A stretch of DNA of 64,000 nt, taken from NCBI GenBank assembly GCA_963070105.1, contig OY718808.1, positions 6,487,738 to 6,551,737 of the forward strand. The letters are read 5' to 3'. Below are positions 46,899 through 59,000 of the stretch, in pieces. Within the stretch, counting starts at the first letter, position 1. Each line of letters opens with the position of its first letter. The notes beneath the pieces are model-generated. The model did not search any database and was not told the DNA's origin. It saw only the letters and a program-made list of their open reading frames with translations. The translations under genes were made by a program, and so were the position numbers. Source of the stretch: Litomosoides sigmodontis. Its lineage: Eukaryota; Nematoda; Chromadorea; Rhabditida; Onchocercidae.

Positions 46899-49800
46899 AT
46901 GTCGGAACATGAAATCGATCCTGGCTGGCAATACTTACGTCAAAGTCAACGTCAGGTATTTTGAAATTCAAAAATTTTGTCAATTTCGAGAGCGATAAAA
47001 TTACACGATGTGATATTATTTGATTATTCTGCCTCACAAATTATCGTTTTATTTCTTCACTTCTTGCTATTTGTTTTAAATTAATTTTGTGTTAGCTTAA
47101 TTAGCAACGAAATATTGAAAAAGATTTTTCAACTTGTTACTTCAAAATACTTAATGATCAGTGAAACTAATTGAATGCGATCTTTGCATAATTACGTACG
47201 CTACTGCCTAGAATTAACTGAACGTAAACTTTAATTTCTGATCATCACGGCAACATCAAAAAGACCTGATTGGAAAATGGTGTGGGTGCCCGATGAAGAA
47301 GAGGGTTTCATCGGGGCAGAGATTAAATCAACAAAGGACGACTTCGTCACTCTAATTACTTGCAAAGGAGTTGAGGTTTGAGGATTTTAATTTGAAAATT
47401 TAAGAAAATAGTTAAATGAAGGTTTTTAAGACATACAACTGGAGGAGTTTACCGTAGTAACTGTATTTAATAAAATAAATTCGATGCTTCTAAATTATGC
47501 ATAATTTCTTAATATATCTGAGATAGTACTATGTGAATTTCAATTTATCATTGGAGGAAAGCATTGCTGCTAATTAAATAAATTTTTATTAAATAAAATT
47601 TTAGAAGACTATGCGAATGGATGAAACGCAAAAAATGAATCCACCAAAGTATGAGATGACGGAAGATATGGCAAACTTAACATTCCTCAACGATGCATCT
47701 GTGCTTCATAACTTACGTGAACGATACTTTTCTATGATGATTTACGTGAGTTTAACTTTTTTTTAACAGTTTTACTTATACAGTGGGATGGGTTTATTTT
47801 TGAAAATTATGCAAAAGTTTTTAAAATTCAAATAGCATTTGCTAATTTATGTTTCTCATTAGCTCATTAATTTAACAAAATATTGCTAATTTCACGTCAA
47901 TAACGCTAGCTAACATGCGAAATGCGTGCAACGTTATACATTTCAAGCTTGCACAGATGACGTGGGATTTCTGCAAATCGAAGTTCGGCTAACTTCTGAC
48001 GTATTAAAAAGTGTACCGGAAAATGGTCAAATTAACAGTTAACGAAATCAAAATAAACATATCTGTTAGGCTTACTTGCGCCACCGTAAAAAGTGAATAA
48101 TTTTAGGTCTTATGCTTTATGCAATCTAAATTTTTTGTTTCTCTTAGATTGAAAGATTTGATAAATTTCGCTATAAATTATTAGTTATGAAAATTTCCTA
48201 AATTTGCATGAACTATCTGATATGATAGCATAAAATGATTTAGTTGTAAATCTATTTCATTTGAATATAGCACTCTAATAACTCATTGGTGTAAGACTAA
48301 GCAAAGAGAGAGAAAATACTTCCAAGTCCTTTTGTCACTGCTCGGTCATTCGCAGCACGCAACGATGATTATTGTATTGACCGCTGAGGTTAGAAGTAAG
48401 CTAAGAACTTTAGCTGTCGCAAATGTTCCAATTGCTTAATGGGTGAAAGAATATGAAAAGAATTGGGTGGACCGCTTGTTATGTAGAAAATTCAAAAAAA
48501 GCTAACTGTAAAATTAAAATTAAATACATTTGTGAGAATAAAATTTCAATAATTTAAAAACATCTCGACGACTACGATAAATTGGCATTTGTTTGTTTGA
48601 TCAGATATTTTCTTACATACACCGTTGCCAATATTTTTCCCTTCGGATGTTTGCGTTATAAAATATTTGTGAGCTGAACTTTAACTTCAAAGTTTCTGTA
48701 CACAAAAGCAGAAATACCACCAATCACTTGAACGCCACTTCGATCCTCAGGTAAATCCTGTTTTCCTGACGGAAAAATTTGCAGTCAAGTAATTTTGAAG
48801 TAAAATAAAGATCGAAATATAATTCCCAAGTTATACTGAGAATAATTTGAAAACAATTATCACATTGAAATGCTTAAGTTCGATAGGGATTGAAGGAATA
48901 GCTTGCTAAATCAATGCATTCAATTATATGATTGGAATTAATTAACATATCCGAGCTGCCAAGGAAACGACAACCTATGAAAAAATCATCGCTAATAAGC
49001 GTTGTAGTAAAAAAAAAAAAAAAACATTAGGTTTAACGGAGGAGCACTTCAGTTCTATGATTTCCAAAATTTAGTAGAGTAATTTTAATAAAATTAACCT
49101 GGAAATCTACCTGTTCATACATTTTCAGACATATTCAGGCCTATTCTGTGTGGCTATTAATCCCTACAAGCGTTTACCAATTTACACGGAAAGCATTTGC
49201 AAAATGTACATCGGAAAGCGTCGCACTGAAATGCCGCCCCATCTGTTTGCTATTTCCGACGAAGCTTATAGAAATATGATTAACGGTGATTTTTTCAAGA
49301 TTTAAAATTTGAATTAAACATTAACGGGAGATAGAAGTGTCGTCCTTTCGGACAATCTAAAGAAGTGAGCTGCCATCATCGAGTTGTGAGGAAAAATGCT
49401 TATCACTGATAGCGGTAGTTGTTGTGATAAGTTTTGCAGACATAAAAATAAAACTTCACCTTTTTCATCTTTTTCTTCTAAAGTTTAGAGGTGTGAAACA
49501 TAGAGTATGACATTCAGCTGCCTCATAAAATGCAAACTTTGTTTAAACTGACAATCAGAAGGTTCCAGATCAAACAAATCAATCATTGCTGATAACCGGC
49601 GAGTCAGGAGCAGGAAAAACGGAAAATACAAAAAAAGTTATCGCTTATCTTGCGGTTGTTGGTGCATCACACTTGCAAATGTATGTGTGTCTCATTTCGA
49701 AATTTAAATGATGAATGTAAAAGTGTGCGAGGAAATTTAAATTTGAACTTCCCAATTATTTTAGCAAATCTGAAAAGAGTGGCAAGGAGAAAGCTTCCAT

Positions 49801-52800
49801 TGAGGACCAAATCGTACGCACCAATCCGGTACTTGAAGCTTTCGGAAACGCAAAAACTGTACGGAACAATAATTCGTCACGTTTCGGAAAATTCATTCGA
49901 ATCCATTTTAATGCAGGCGGAAGAATTGCCGGAGCTGACATAGAACACTGTAATCAGTTATTGTGTATTCTTTCTCATTTGCTTGTTCAATTCGACTTAA
50001 ACCTCATCTCCCGTCAAATCATTTTGCATATTAAGCGAGACCTGAGCTATCGGACCTCTTCCATACATCCACCAGGAAGCTTTCCGGAGAACTCCACACT
50101 CTTCGAAGAAACTTTCCGAAGAACTGCACTACTTATCTCTATTTCTATTAAGATATTGTCAGCATTTCCAATAAATTCACCTTAATTACAGATTTATTTG
50201 AAAAATCTCGAGTTATCAACCAGGCGCCGGGCGAACGCTGCTACCATATCTTTTATCAGATTATGTCCGGTCAAGTTCCAGGATTGAAAGGTAGAGTGAC
50301 GACATTTCTTCGCCTCAGTTATCCGTTTGAAGTTGAAAATTTAGCAATTTATTTACACAACGAAACTGTTTGCAGAGAAGTTGTTTCTCACACGCAAAAT
50401 AACTGACTACCACTTAATTTCCCAAGCTGAAGTGACCATCGATGGTGTGGACGATAAGGAAGAAATGCAAATAACTGATGTAATTTGAAATTTGAAATCT
50501 AATTTTGTGTAATTTTAAATGAAAACTTAGTAAACATTTTATATTTTCCACGTGCTTAATTACTTATTTTCACTCTCAAATTACTTGACTTTTCAAATTT
50601 ATGAATTCAATTAATTTTCGCCAGGAATCATTTGATATTATGCATTTCGCGGAGGACGAAAAGCAAGATATATTTGCCTTGGTGGCTGGCATTATGCATA
50701 TGGGCGAAATTAAATTTAAACAGCGACAAAGAGAGGAGCAAGCAGAATGCGAAGATTATCAAGGTAACTTTATCAAAAGTTCAAATGCTTTCCGCTTAAC
50801 TAAAATGCACAATTTGCGGTGTAATCACATTTAGTCAAATCTTAAGTTGCCCACTCGCTACTTCAGTGGACTGCATTACTGTCCGAATAGTTCTGGGAGA
50901 TAATAGTGATAACCTTTTACAGAAGGTAATTTGGCGTGCAAGTTGTGGAAGGTTGACGCGGAGAATTTCATTTCCTCATTGCTAAAGCCTCGTGTAAAAG
51001 TTGGCGTAGAATGGGTGAACAAAGGTCAGAACCTCGAACAGGTCAGCTGTTTTGCTTTCCACTTATTCGATTCAATTACAACGCAATAAATTGCTAAGTT
51101 TCATTTATCTTTTAATTAAAATTAAATTTCCAGGTAAATTGTGCCGTAGGTGCGTTAGCAAAAGCAATATATGCGCGAATGTTTGCATGGCTAATTAAGC
51201 GATGTAATAAAACATTGGATGCGCAGGATCGTAGCCGCGACCTCTTCATTGGTGTGCTCGATATTGCTGGCTTTGAAATTTTTGACGTGAGAATTTTAAC
51301 ATTAGAAATTTGAAGTTGCATTTAATATTTTAAAATATTCACTAATTCCATAATGCATATCATTTAATCATTCATTGTGAGAGGAAGAGGAGTTGTCAGT
51401 GTTCATTTCGTTTCAGTTCAACTCATTTGAACAGTTATGGATTAATTTTGTGAACGAGAAATTGCAACAGTTTTTCAATCATCACATGTTTGTTCTCGAG
51501 CAGCAAGAATATCAAAGTGAGGGAATTCAGTGGAAGTTCATTGACTTTGGCCTGGATCTTCAGACGTGCATTGAACTGATTGAAAAGGTTGGACAGAGCA
51601 ACTTCTCGCTACCATTCAAATTTCTCCTACTTCTCAATCCGCGCTTTTAATTTCATAGCACTTACTTCCTTTTAAGCCACTCGGCATTATTTCAATGTTG
51701 GACGAAGAATGCATCGTACCAAAAGCGTCTGATTTTACATTGGCGCAAAAAGTCAACGATCAGCATCTCGGAAAACATCCGAATTTGCAAAAGCCTAAGC
51801 CACCAAAGGGAAAACAGGTTTGCCATTAGGAAGTGAAAGAATTAAAAATAACTTGTAAATTCCCAAATTAGAGAATTCTACCTCTCAAAATACCGAAGGA
51901 AATTGTGCGAAATGACTGCCTTTCCAACTGATAAAAGATAGTACACTCTAACCTTATCAATTAAAACTTTCAGGCTGATGCTCATTGGGCTATAGTGCAT
52001 TATGCAGGTACTGTACGCTACAACGTAACAGGTTGGCTGGAGAAGAACAAAGATCCGCTCAATGATACGGCAGTGAGCGTTTTAAAAGCAAATACTGGAA
52101 TGACCTTAATGACGGACATTTGGGAAGACTACAAAACGCAGGAAGATATTGCTAATTTGGGTTAGTTAGTTAGCATAGAATTTATTAAAAACGCTCTTGC
52201 TTTTGCTAAATTTCCGACGAATTATTCATAGAGTAACGGCATAATTTTTTTCAATTTTAAATTAATTCTCATTAATTTAATACGTATCGTAAAGTTTGAA
52301 TAGAAATTTCACGTGTAATGTTAATGCGTGTTCAACTGAGTATTGTAATTTAATCTCAAAAAAAACAATAATTTAAAATTTAATTAAAAAATTATTCAAT
52401 GTTGCAGCAAGGGATGGTAAGAGGAGCAAGAAGAAGGGCAAGTCAGCTTCATTTATGACCGTTTCGATGATGTACCGCGAATCGTTGAACAGTTTGATGA
52501 CAATGCTCTACAAAACTCATCCACACTTCATCCGTTGTATCATACCGAATGAGAAGAAGCAATCAGGTAATCTACCTGTCATGAAATTTCTAACATTCTT
52601 GAAACTTGGACTTTCGTTTTACTTTTTTTTCTAATATTTCAAAGAGTTGCAGGTATAATTGACGCTTCATTAGTACTTAATCAGCTCGCGTGTAACGGCG
52701 TACTTGAGGGTATTCGAATTTGTCGTAAAGGTTTTCCGAATCGTACCTTACACGCTGACTTTAAACAAAGGTATTAATTATCTTTTCCAAGTGTGACGTC

Positions 52801-53096
52801 ATCGTTTCAATTGATTTTAGTGAATATGTTGCAAATGGAGATTTATTTGTCTCCTTTGCGATGACGATGAGTTGCACGAAGGACTAATGATAGCTTCTCG
52901 CTGTTATTGATTTGATTAGAATAGAAATTTAAATAATTTCCACTTAATAATACCAATTGAAATTAGATATGCCATTTTGGCTGCTGAAGAAGCATCTGCG
53001 GAAACTGATCTTAAGCAATGCGCTGCAAAAATGTGCGCAAAACTAGAACAAAATGGAAATTTGAAGTCTGACGACTACTGCATTGGATATACAAAG
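46899..53096 (+). other. myosin motor-domain exons
   Basis: Exons: 46899-46955, about 47264-47375, 47605-47745, 49129-49285, 49569-49680, 49765-49949, 50192-50290, 50376-50479, 50625-50763, 50923-51041, 51134-51286, 51417-51587, 51677-51817, 51974-52160, 52408-52566, 52653-52770, 52967-53096. Phases agree at every junction from 49129 on. They encode the N-terminal SH3-like region, the upper 50K domain with P-loop and switches, the relay (exon 51417-51587), the lysine-rich loop 2 (RSKKKGKS in 52408-52566), the lower 50K actin interface, and the SH1 region, entering the converter. I saw no mutually exclusive alternative motor exons of the insect Mhc kind. Confidence 0.9.
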
Positions 53097-56000
53097 GTTT
53101 GTTTGTGAAATTTTTCCAAAAATATTTCTGCACAGAAGCTTCAAGAACTAACCTCCTATTTCTAGGTCTTCTTCAAGGCTGGCATTTTCGCTCATCTCGA
53201 AAATCTTCGAGATGAGGCCTTATCAATTATAATAACCAAATTTCAAAATGCGTGCAGATGCTATCAAGCACAACGTGATCTACGCCGTAGAATGCAGTGG
53301 AAGTAGGGATGCTCACATTACATTTTAAAACACGATATCATCAATCTTCGCAAAATTTAAAATCCATCGTTGAAATTGAAAATCAAAATTAAAAGATCGA
53401 AATAGAGGAATTAAAAAATGGAGAATTACCCTGAAAAACATCTCACTGTGACTTTAACCAATACCTATCTATGTGAAAGTACGAAAATAGCAATTGGTTG
53501 TCATCGTTTAGAGCTGCTGCCTTATTGTTGCAACGTAATATTCGTGTGTGGTGCATGTTGCGTGATTGGAATTGGTTTAAGCTGTACGGACGTGTGAAGC
53601 CATTAATTAAAGGAAGTGAGAAGGTGAGCGCATTTATTAAGAAGTATCCGAATTCAAACATTTCAATAAATTTGCTTTGGAAAGGAAAGGCATATATTGA
53701 CAAATAATCTGAAAAATATCCGCCTCTGCAGGACAAAGAATTGGAAGTGTTACAAAAGAAAGTGAGGGAATTAGAAGAGAACTGCGACTGTGAAAAGAAG
53801 CTGCGCATGGAGAAGGAATCAGAAGTAGCCCAACTGATGATCGAAAAGCAGCAACTTTTCCGGCAACTTCAGCAGGAGAGGGATGTGAGTGCGGAAGAGG
53901 ATGTAAGGGTTGCCAAATATTTGACTCAAAAAACCGACGCTGAAAAACAGGCAAGAATGCTTTCTTCAAACTAAGAAGAACTTTACTGTTACCTTCAACG
54001 TAAGCGTTAGGACTGAAAGAAAATTAAACTTACATTTTAAACAATAAAGCACTAATGGAGCGCGGAATGTGAGAGCCTAAATTTTCATATTTACTTTTAA
54101 AATCAAACATTTTCCTAAACCAATAAAGTGCTGTTGTTATCATTATCACAAAATGTTAGTGATAAGCATTAGTGATAATTACAGTTTGCTTATGTAAGAG
54201 AACAGCTTGCTGAACAAGAAGAGAGAAATGCAACTTTATCGAAAATGAAGAATAAGATAGAGGTGGACAATGAAGGTTTAAGGCGTACGGTTGCTGAACT
54301 GGAAGCCGCCTGTAAAAGGCTTGAGCAGGAGAAACGAGTCAAAGATCAGCAAAATCGATCTTTACAGGTTGGTGGTATGCGTGAAAAGTACTGTCACGTT
54401 GTCACGGAATTGGAACGATTTTTATATTGTTGTTTTTCAGGATGAGGTCAGATCGCAGGACCAGTTGATCGCGAAAATCAGCAAAGAGAAGAAGAAACAG
54501 GAAGAGGTCTGCCTATTACACAATTCCCCTTCACATTTAATTTAAATTTTTGTGAGGAATTGTTTAAATTTAAAATTATTACATTTGAACAGCAAGCAAA
54601 TCTTACGGTAAATATTTTAAAGCAAATTTGGATTAGATAAATTCTTTCGAAGCAAATATTTTGATAAATTAATCGATTATGACTGCAACACTTCGTCACC
54701 AACAGACAAGTCGTAAACTTCTGGAAGAAATTCAATCTGAAGAGGACAAAGTAAACCATTTGAACAAAATGCGAAATAAATTGGAGCAAACGATGGATGA
54801 GATGGCGGATAATTTGGAGCGAGAACGGCGAATACGTCAAGACGTTGAGAAATCAAAGCGTAAGACGGAGGAAGAGCTGAAGCTCGCGCAAGAAGCCGTT
54901 GATGAATTCATAAAGCAGAAGCACGACGTGGAAAATGCGCTGAAAAAGTAAATCGTTCACGACACTAATTGCATTCTTTACGCGGTCTCCTCACCTCATC
55001 CCATTCAATCTTCGAAGGGAATTAAGCGCCTTATTAATTTTGACAATTAATTATGCGTTAACAAAATTGCTATAATGCATACTACGTTGAGTGTGTTAAT
55101 AGAAAATTTTTAAAAGTGATAAGCTTTCTTCTGCTAAGCGGAAATAGTTTATGAAGGAAGGATACTGAAATAGCTTCAATGCTAAGTCGCATGGACGATG
55201 AGCGATCGATGGTAAACAAACTGCAACGTCAACTGAAGGAGCAATTTGCGAATTATCACGAACTTGAAGCAGAGCTTCAGGCTGAACGGCAAGCGAAACA
55301 GAAGGTCAAGTGCTGCCGTACTTTGTAAATTCTAGAAAAATCTAACAAATTTTATTCACTTCAACTTAACTTAGCTAACATTTCGCAATTCATAGGAATC
55401 GTTTTTGCTGCTTTAAATACTTCAAAGCAATAGTTGTTGTACGAAAATTCACTGAACTTTAGAATTTTCCAAATAATACGCCGTCCTTTGTTGTTACAAA
55501 TAATTTAAACAATATGATAACGATGGGTTACTAAGGAGATTTATTAAAGGGATTTATTAAAGAGACTTATTAAAGGGTTATTAAAGAGAATAAAGAGATT
55601 CTGAAATTTACAACAATTATCAAGACGAGTGCGCCAAAGCTTTTCCAATTATAAATTTTTTGCTTTTATGCTTTGAGTTAAAATTCTTAACGTAGGAATG
55701 AACATTTAAAGGCTGAGAAAAGTCGCAGCGAAATGCAAAAAGAACTTGAAGAGCTTAGCGATCGGCTTGATGAAGCGGGTGGTGCAACACAGGCGCAAAT
55801 TGAATTGAATAAAAAGCGCGAAGCCGAATCGGCTAAGCTTCGTCGAGATTTGGTTAGCAAATGCCTATATTTTCCGTTTAATATAAATTACCTGTGAATT
55901 GTGAACTTTCACATTTCGCCTTTCCACCAATGGAACGTTTTCATTCAATTTCTGAATTGTGTTTTTTTTCAAGCAAAATTCACTGCGACATTATGCAAAA

Positions 56001-59000
56001 AACTTGTTCGAATTAAAAATGCGTTTATCGCAACTGTGAAAAAAGCGCTACAGTTACTTACGTGAGCAATTGCATAAGTTGCAGGACGAAGTATCATTAA
56101 ACGCTGAAATAGCCATTGCTAATGCACGTAAAAAGCACAACGATGCAATGGCCGAGCTTTCTGAGCAGTTGGACAGTGTCCAGCGGGGACGAGTCAAGTT
56201 GACTTTCTTCTGACATCCATTAGGCTTTTGCAAACGTGTATTTAGAATTCTTTAAAAGAGGAAAAAGTAAAATTTTTATCAAATGAATTTTTCGAACTTG
56301 GAGTAATCAAAATTTAGAATTGAAAAAGAAAAAGGCTCGTTGCAACGAGAAATTGATGATTTACGAGGACAATGCGATTTAGAGGTTAAACAGCGCCAAA
56401 ACATGGAGAAACTTGTCAAACAGGTTGAACTTAGAATAAATTTTTAATGAAATGCTTAAAATTTTTTGGAATTTAGCATAAAGTAAATTTTAGTTGGAAG
56501 CACAACTGGGAGATGCTGAGCTGAAATTGGATGAACAAGCACGAAATTTGCAAGAAGCTATTGCAAGCAAGAACAGATCGCAAATTGAAATGAACAAGAT
56601 TAGCAGGTAATGTGAAGCAGTAAGGTTTATTAGCAAGGCTTGTCAGCGCGTGAATGATAAATGATAGCACCAAAGGGATGAACTGGAAGAAGCGTTCAGC
56701 TTCCGATACAAATGGGGTTTTTTAGTCAGCTAGAACAGTGCGAAAATCAGGTGACATTGTTAAATCGTAACAAGCAACAGTTGACAGTGCAGCTGGAAGA
56801 GGTGAAACGACAGCTGGAGCAGGAGTCTCGAGAAAAGCATTCCCTTAACTCGCAGGTGTGCTCATTCATTCAGCGAAACCTATCGCTAAATTTTATGAAA
56901 AAAAAGCTTGAAGGAGTGAAATTTAGCTGTCAAATTTACAATTGGAATGTCAGCAACTTCGTGATACGATAGATGAAGAATTGGACAAGAAAAGCGAGCT
57001 TCAAAGATTGCTCTCAAAAGCCAATGCCGAAGCACAACAATGGAGAGCTCGACATGACGGTGAAGGGATGAACCGATCGGAGGAGCTAGAAGAAGCTCGG
57101 TAATTTACAAAAATTTTCTTACGCCTGAATCCATGATGCAACAACTTTCAGTTACACAGAATGTGCGCTCACCAATTTAACGTTGGTAACAGCGCTTCGC
57201 TCAATTTGAAATCTTTTTGAGGCGGAAATTACAAACGAAAGTGCAAGAAATGCAGGAAACGTTAGAGGCAGCAAACAATCGTATTAATTCATTAGAGAAA
57301 ACTCATCTACGTTTGACTCACGAACTTGAGGATACACAAATGGATGCCGACAAGGTAGTCACTCAGTTAGTTACCTGCATTTTTCATACCTTACTGTTGT
57401 TGCTATCAATTTAACAATGGCTCTATGGCACTGGAGGATCTCTGTGAAGGCGAAATTATGCAATTTGATCATTTCAATTCGTAATGTTTAGGCAAGCAGT
57501 CTTGCAAATTCTTTGGAAAAGAAGCAAAAAGCATTCGATAAAACGACTGAAGAATGGAGGCGCAAATGTAATTTGTTAGCGGCGGAACTGGAAGGAAGCC
57601 AAAGAGAGGCAAGAAGTGGAGCCATCGAACTGTTTAAACTGCGAAGTCGAGTGGAGGAGACAACAGAGCAGGTGAGGTGCTTCTTGTTTTGCTCAGGCTT
57701 AAATTCATCCCTCCTAAAATGAAAAACCAGAGATTCTTCTTCTTGTCGAATTTCAATGAGATGGACGCCAACGAGAGGGAGACTGACGAGGTGGCTAAGT
57801 TACAGTTTTCAATTTCAATTTATCACTAAATTCATTGCGATATGTTTAGATGGAAGCATTACGACGAGAGAATAAAGCGTTGACAGAAGAGCTCAAAGAG
57901 CTTACCGATCAGATTGGAGAGGGAGGGCGAAACTTGCATGAATTGCAGAAACAGAAGAAAGAATTAGAGATGGAAAGGAACGAGCTTCAGGTTACTCGGC
58001 AATTGCTGAAATATACAATTCTCCAAGTTTTCTTCCAACAATTCCTTCCCAATAAACTTTAAATGTTAAAAAAGAAAATTTCATAAATTTTAATCGAACT
58101 GTCAACGAGAAATGTTCAGCAAGCATTGAACGATGCTGAAAGTGCGCTGGAAATCGAGGAGAATAAAGCCTTACGAGCACAAATTGAAATTTCACAAATT
58201 CGATCAGAAATTGAAAAACGTGTGAGTGAGAAAGAGGAAGAATTTCAAAATACACGGAGCAATCATCAGCGAGCCCTGGAAAGCATGCAGGTTCCTCATT
58301 CATAATCTGACTTTTTTTTTATTACACTCTTTCAAATGTTCCACAACTTCACTCAACAATTTACATTATATTGCTTAACTTTTAGTTCATTGAAATTTTT
58401 TGCATTATCCCTGCCCTTTTGTTTTCCCCTAAATTTTCATAATTAGAAAGATAAGGTTTAGGATGACATGTTGTATGCTAATTTTTGCTATGGCTAATAT
58501 GACTGATACTTAGGCTTCGATGGAAGCAGAATTACGAGCCAAAGCTGATTTGCTTCGTGTGAAGAAAAAATTGGAATCAGATATCAGCGTAAATCAATTT
58601 CTTGATAGCCTCGTAGCAAGCAGTTGAACGAAATTTATGCGTTAACATGGATTGCTTTCTTTTTTTTCACCTAAAAATGAATCGTTGACAAGGAATTCGG
58701 ATTTGAAAGTGACGTGGGCAGTTGATTTTCAGGAATTGGAAGTAGCACTGGATCATGCTAATCGTGCCAACATAGATGTCCAAAAAACAATTAAACGTTA
58801 CCAGGACAATGTACGCCAATTACAGGTTCGGAGATTTCTTGGTTATTTTGCAATCGAAAGATGCAAGAGGAAAGCTATCATCCTACCTTTCCACTTCCTT
58901 ATTAACTGATGCTCATTGGGAGTTCGCACAGATTTTACGTGAGGAAATAGTACGGCTTTTTTCTGCTGAAACTACACGTCGTCCTGAATATTCTAGGTTT

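Noticed and set aside
53443..53969. Open frames on the minus strand across the myosin neck and rod
   Set aside because: Antisense shadows of the plus-strand myosin exons.
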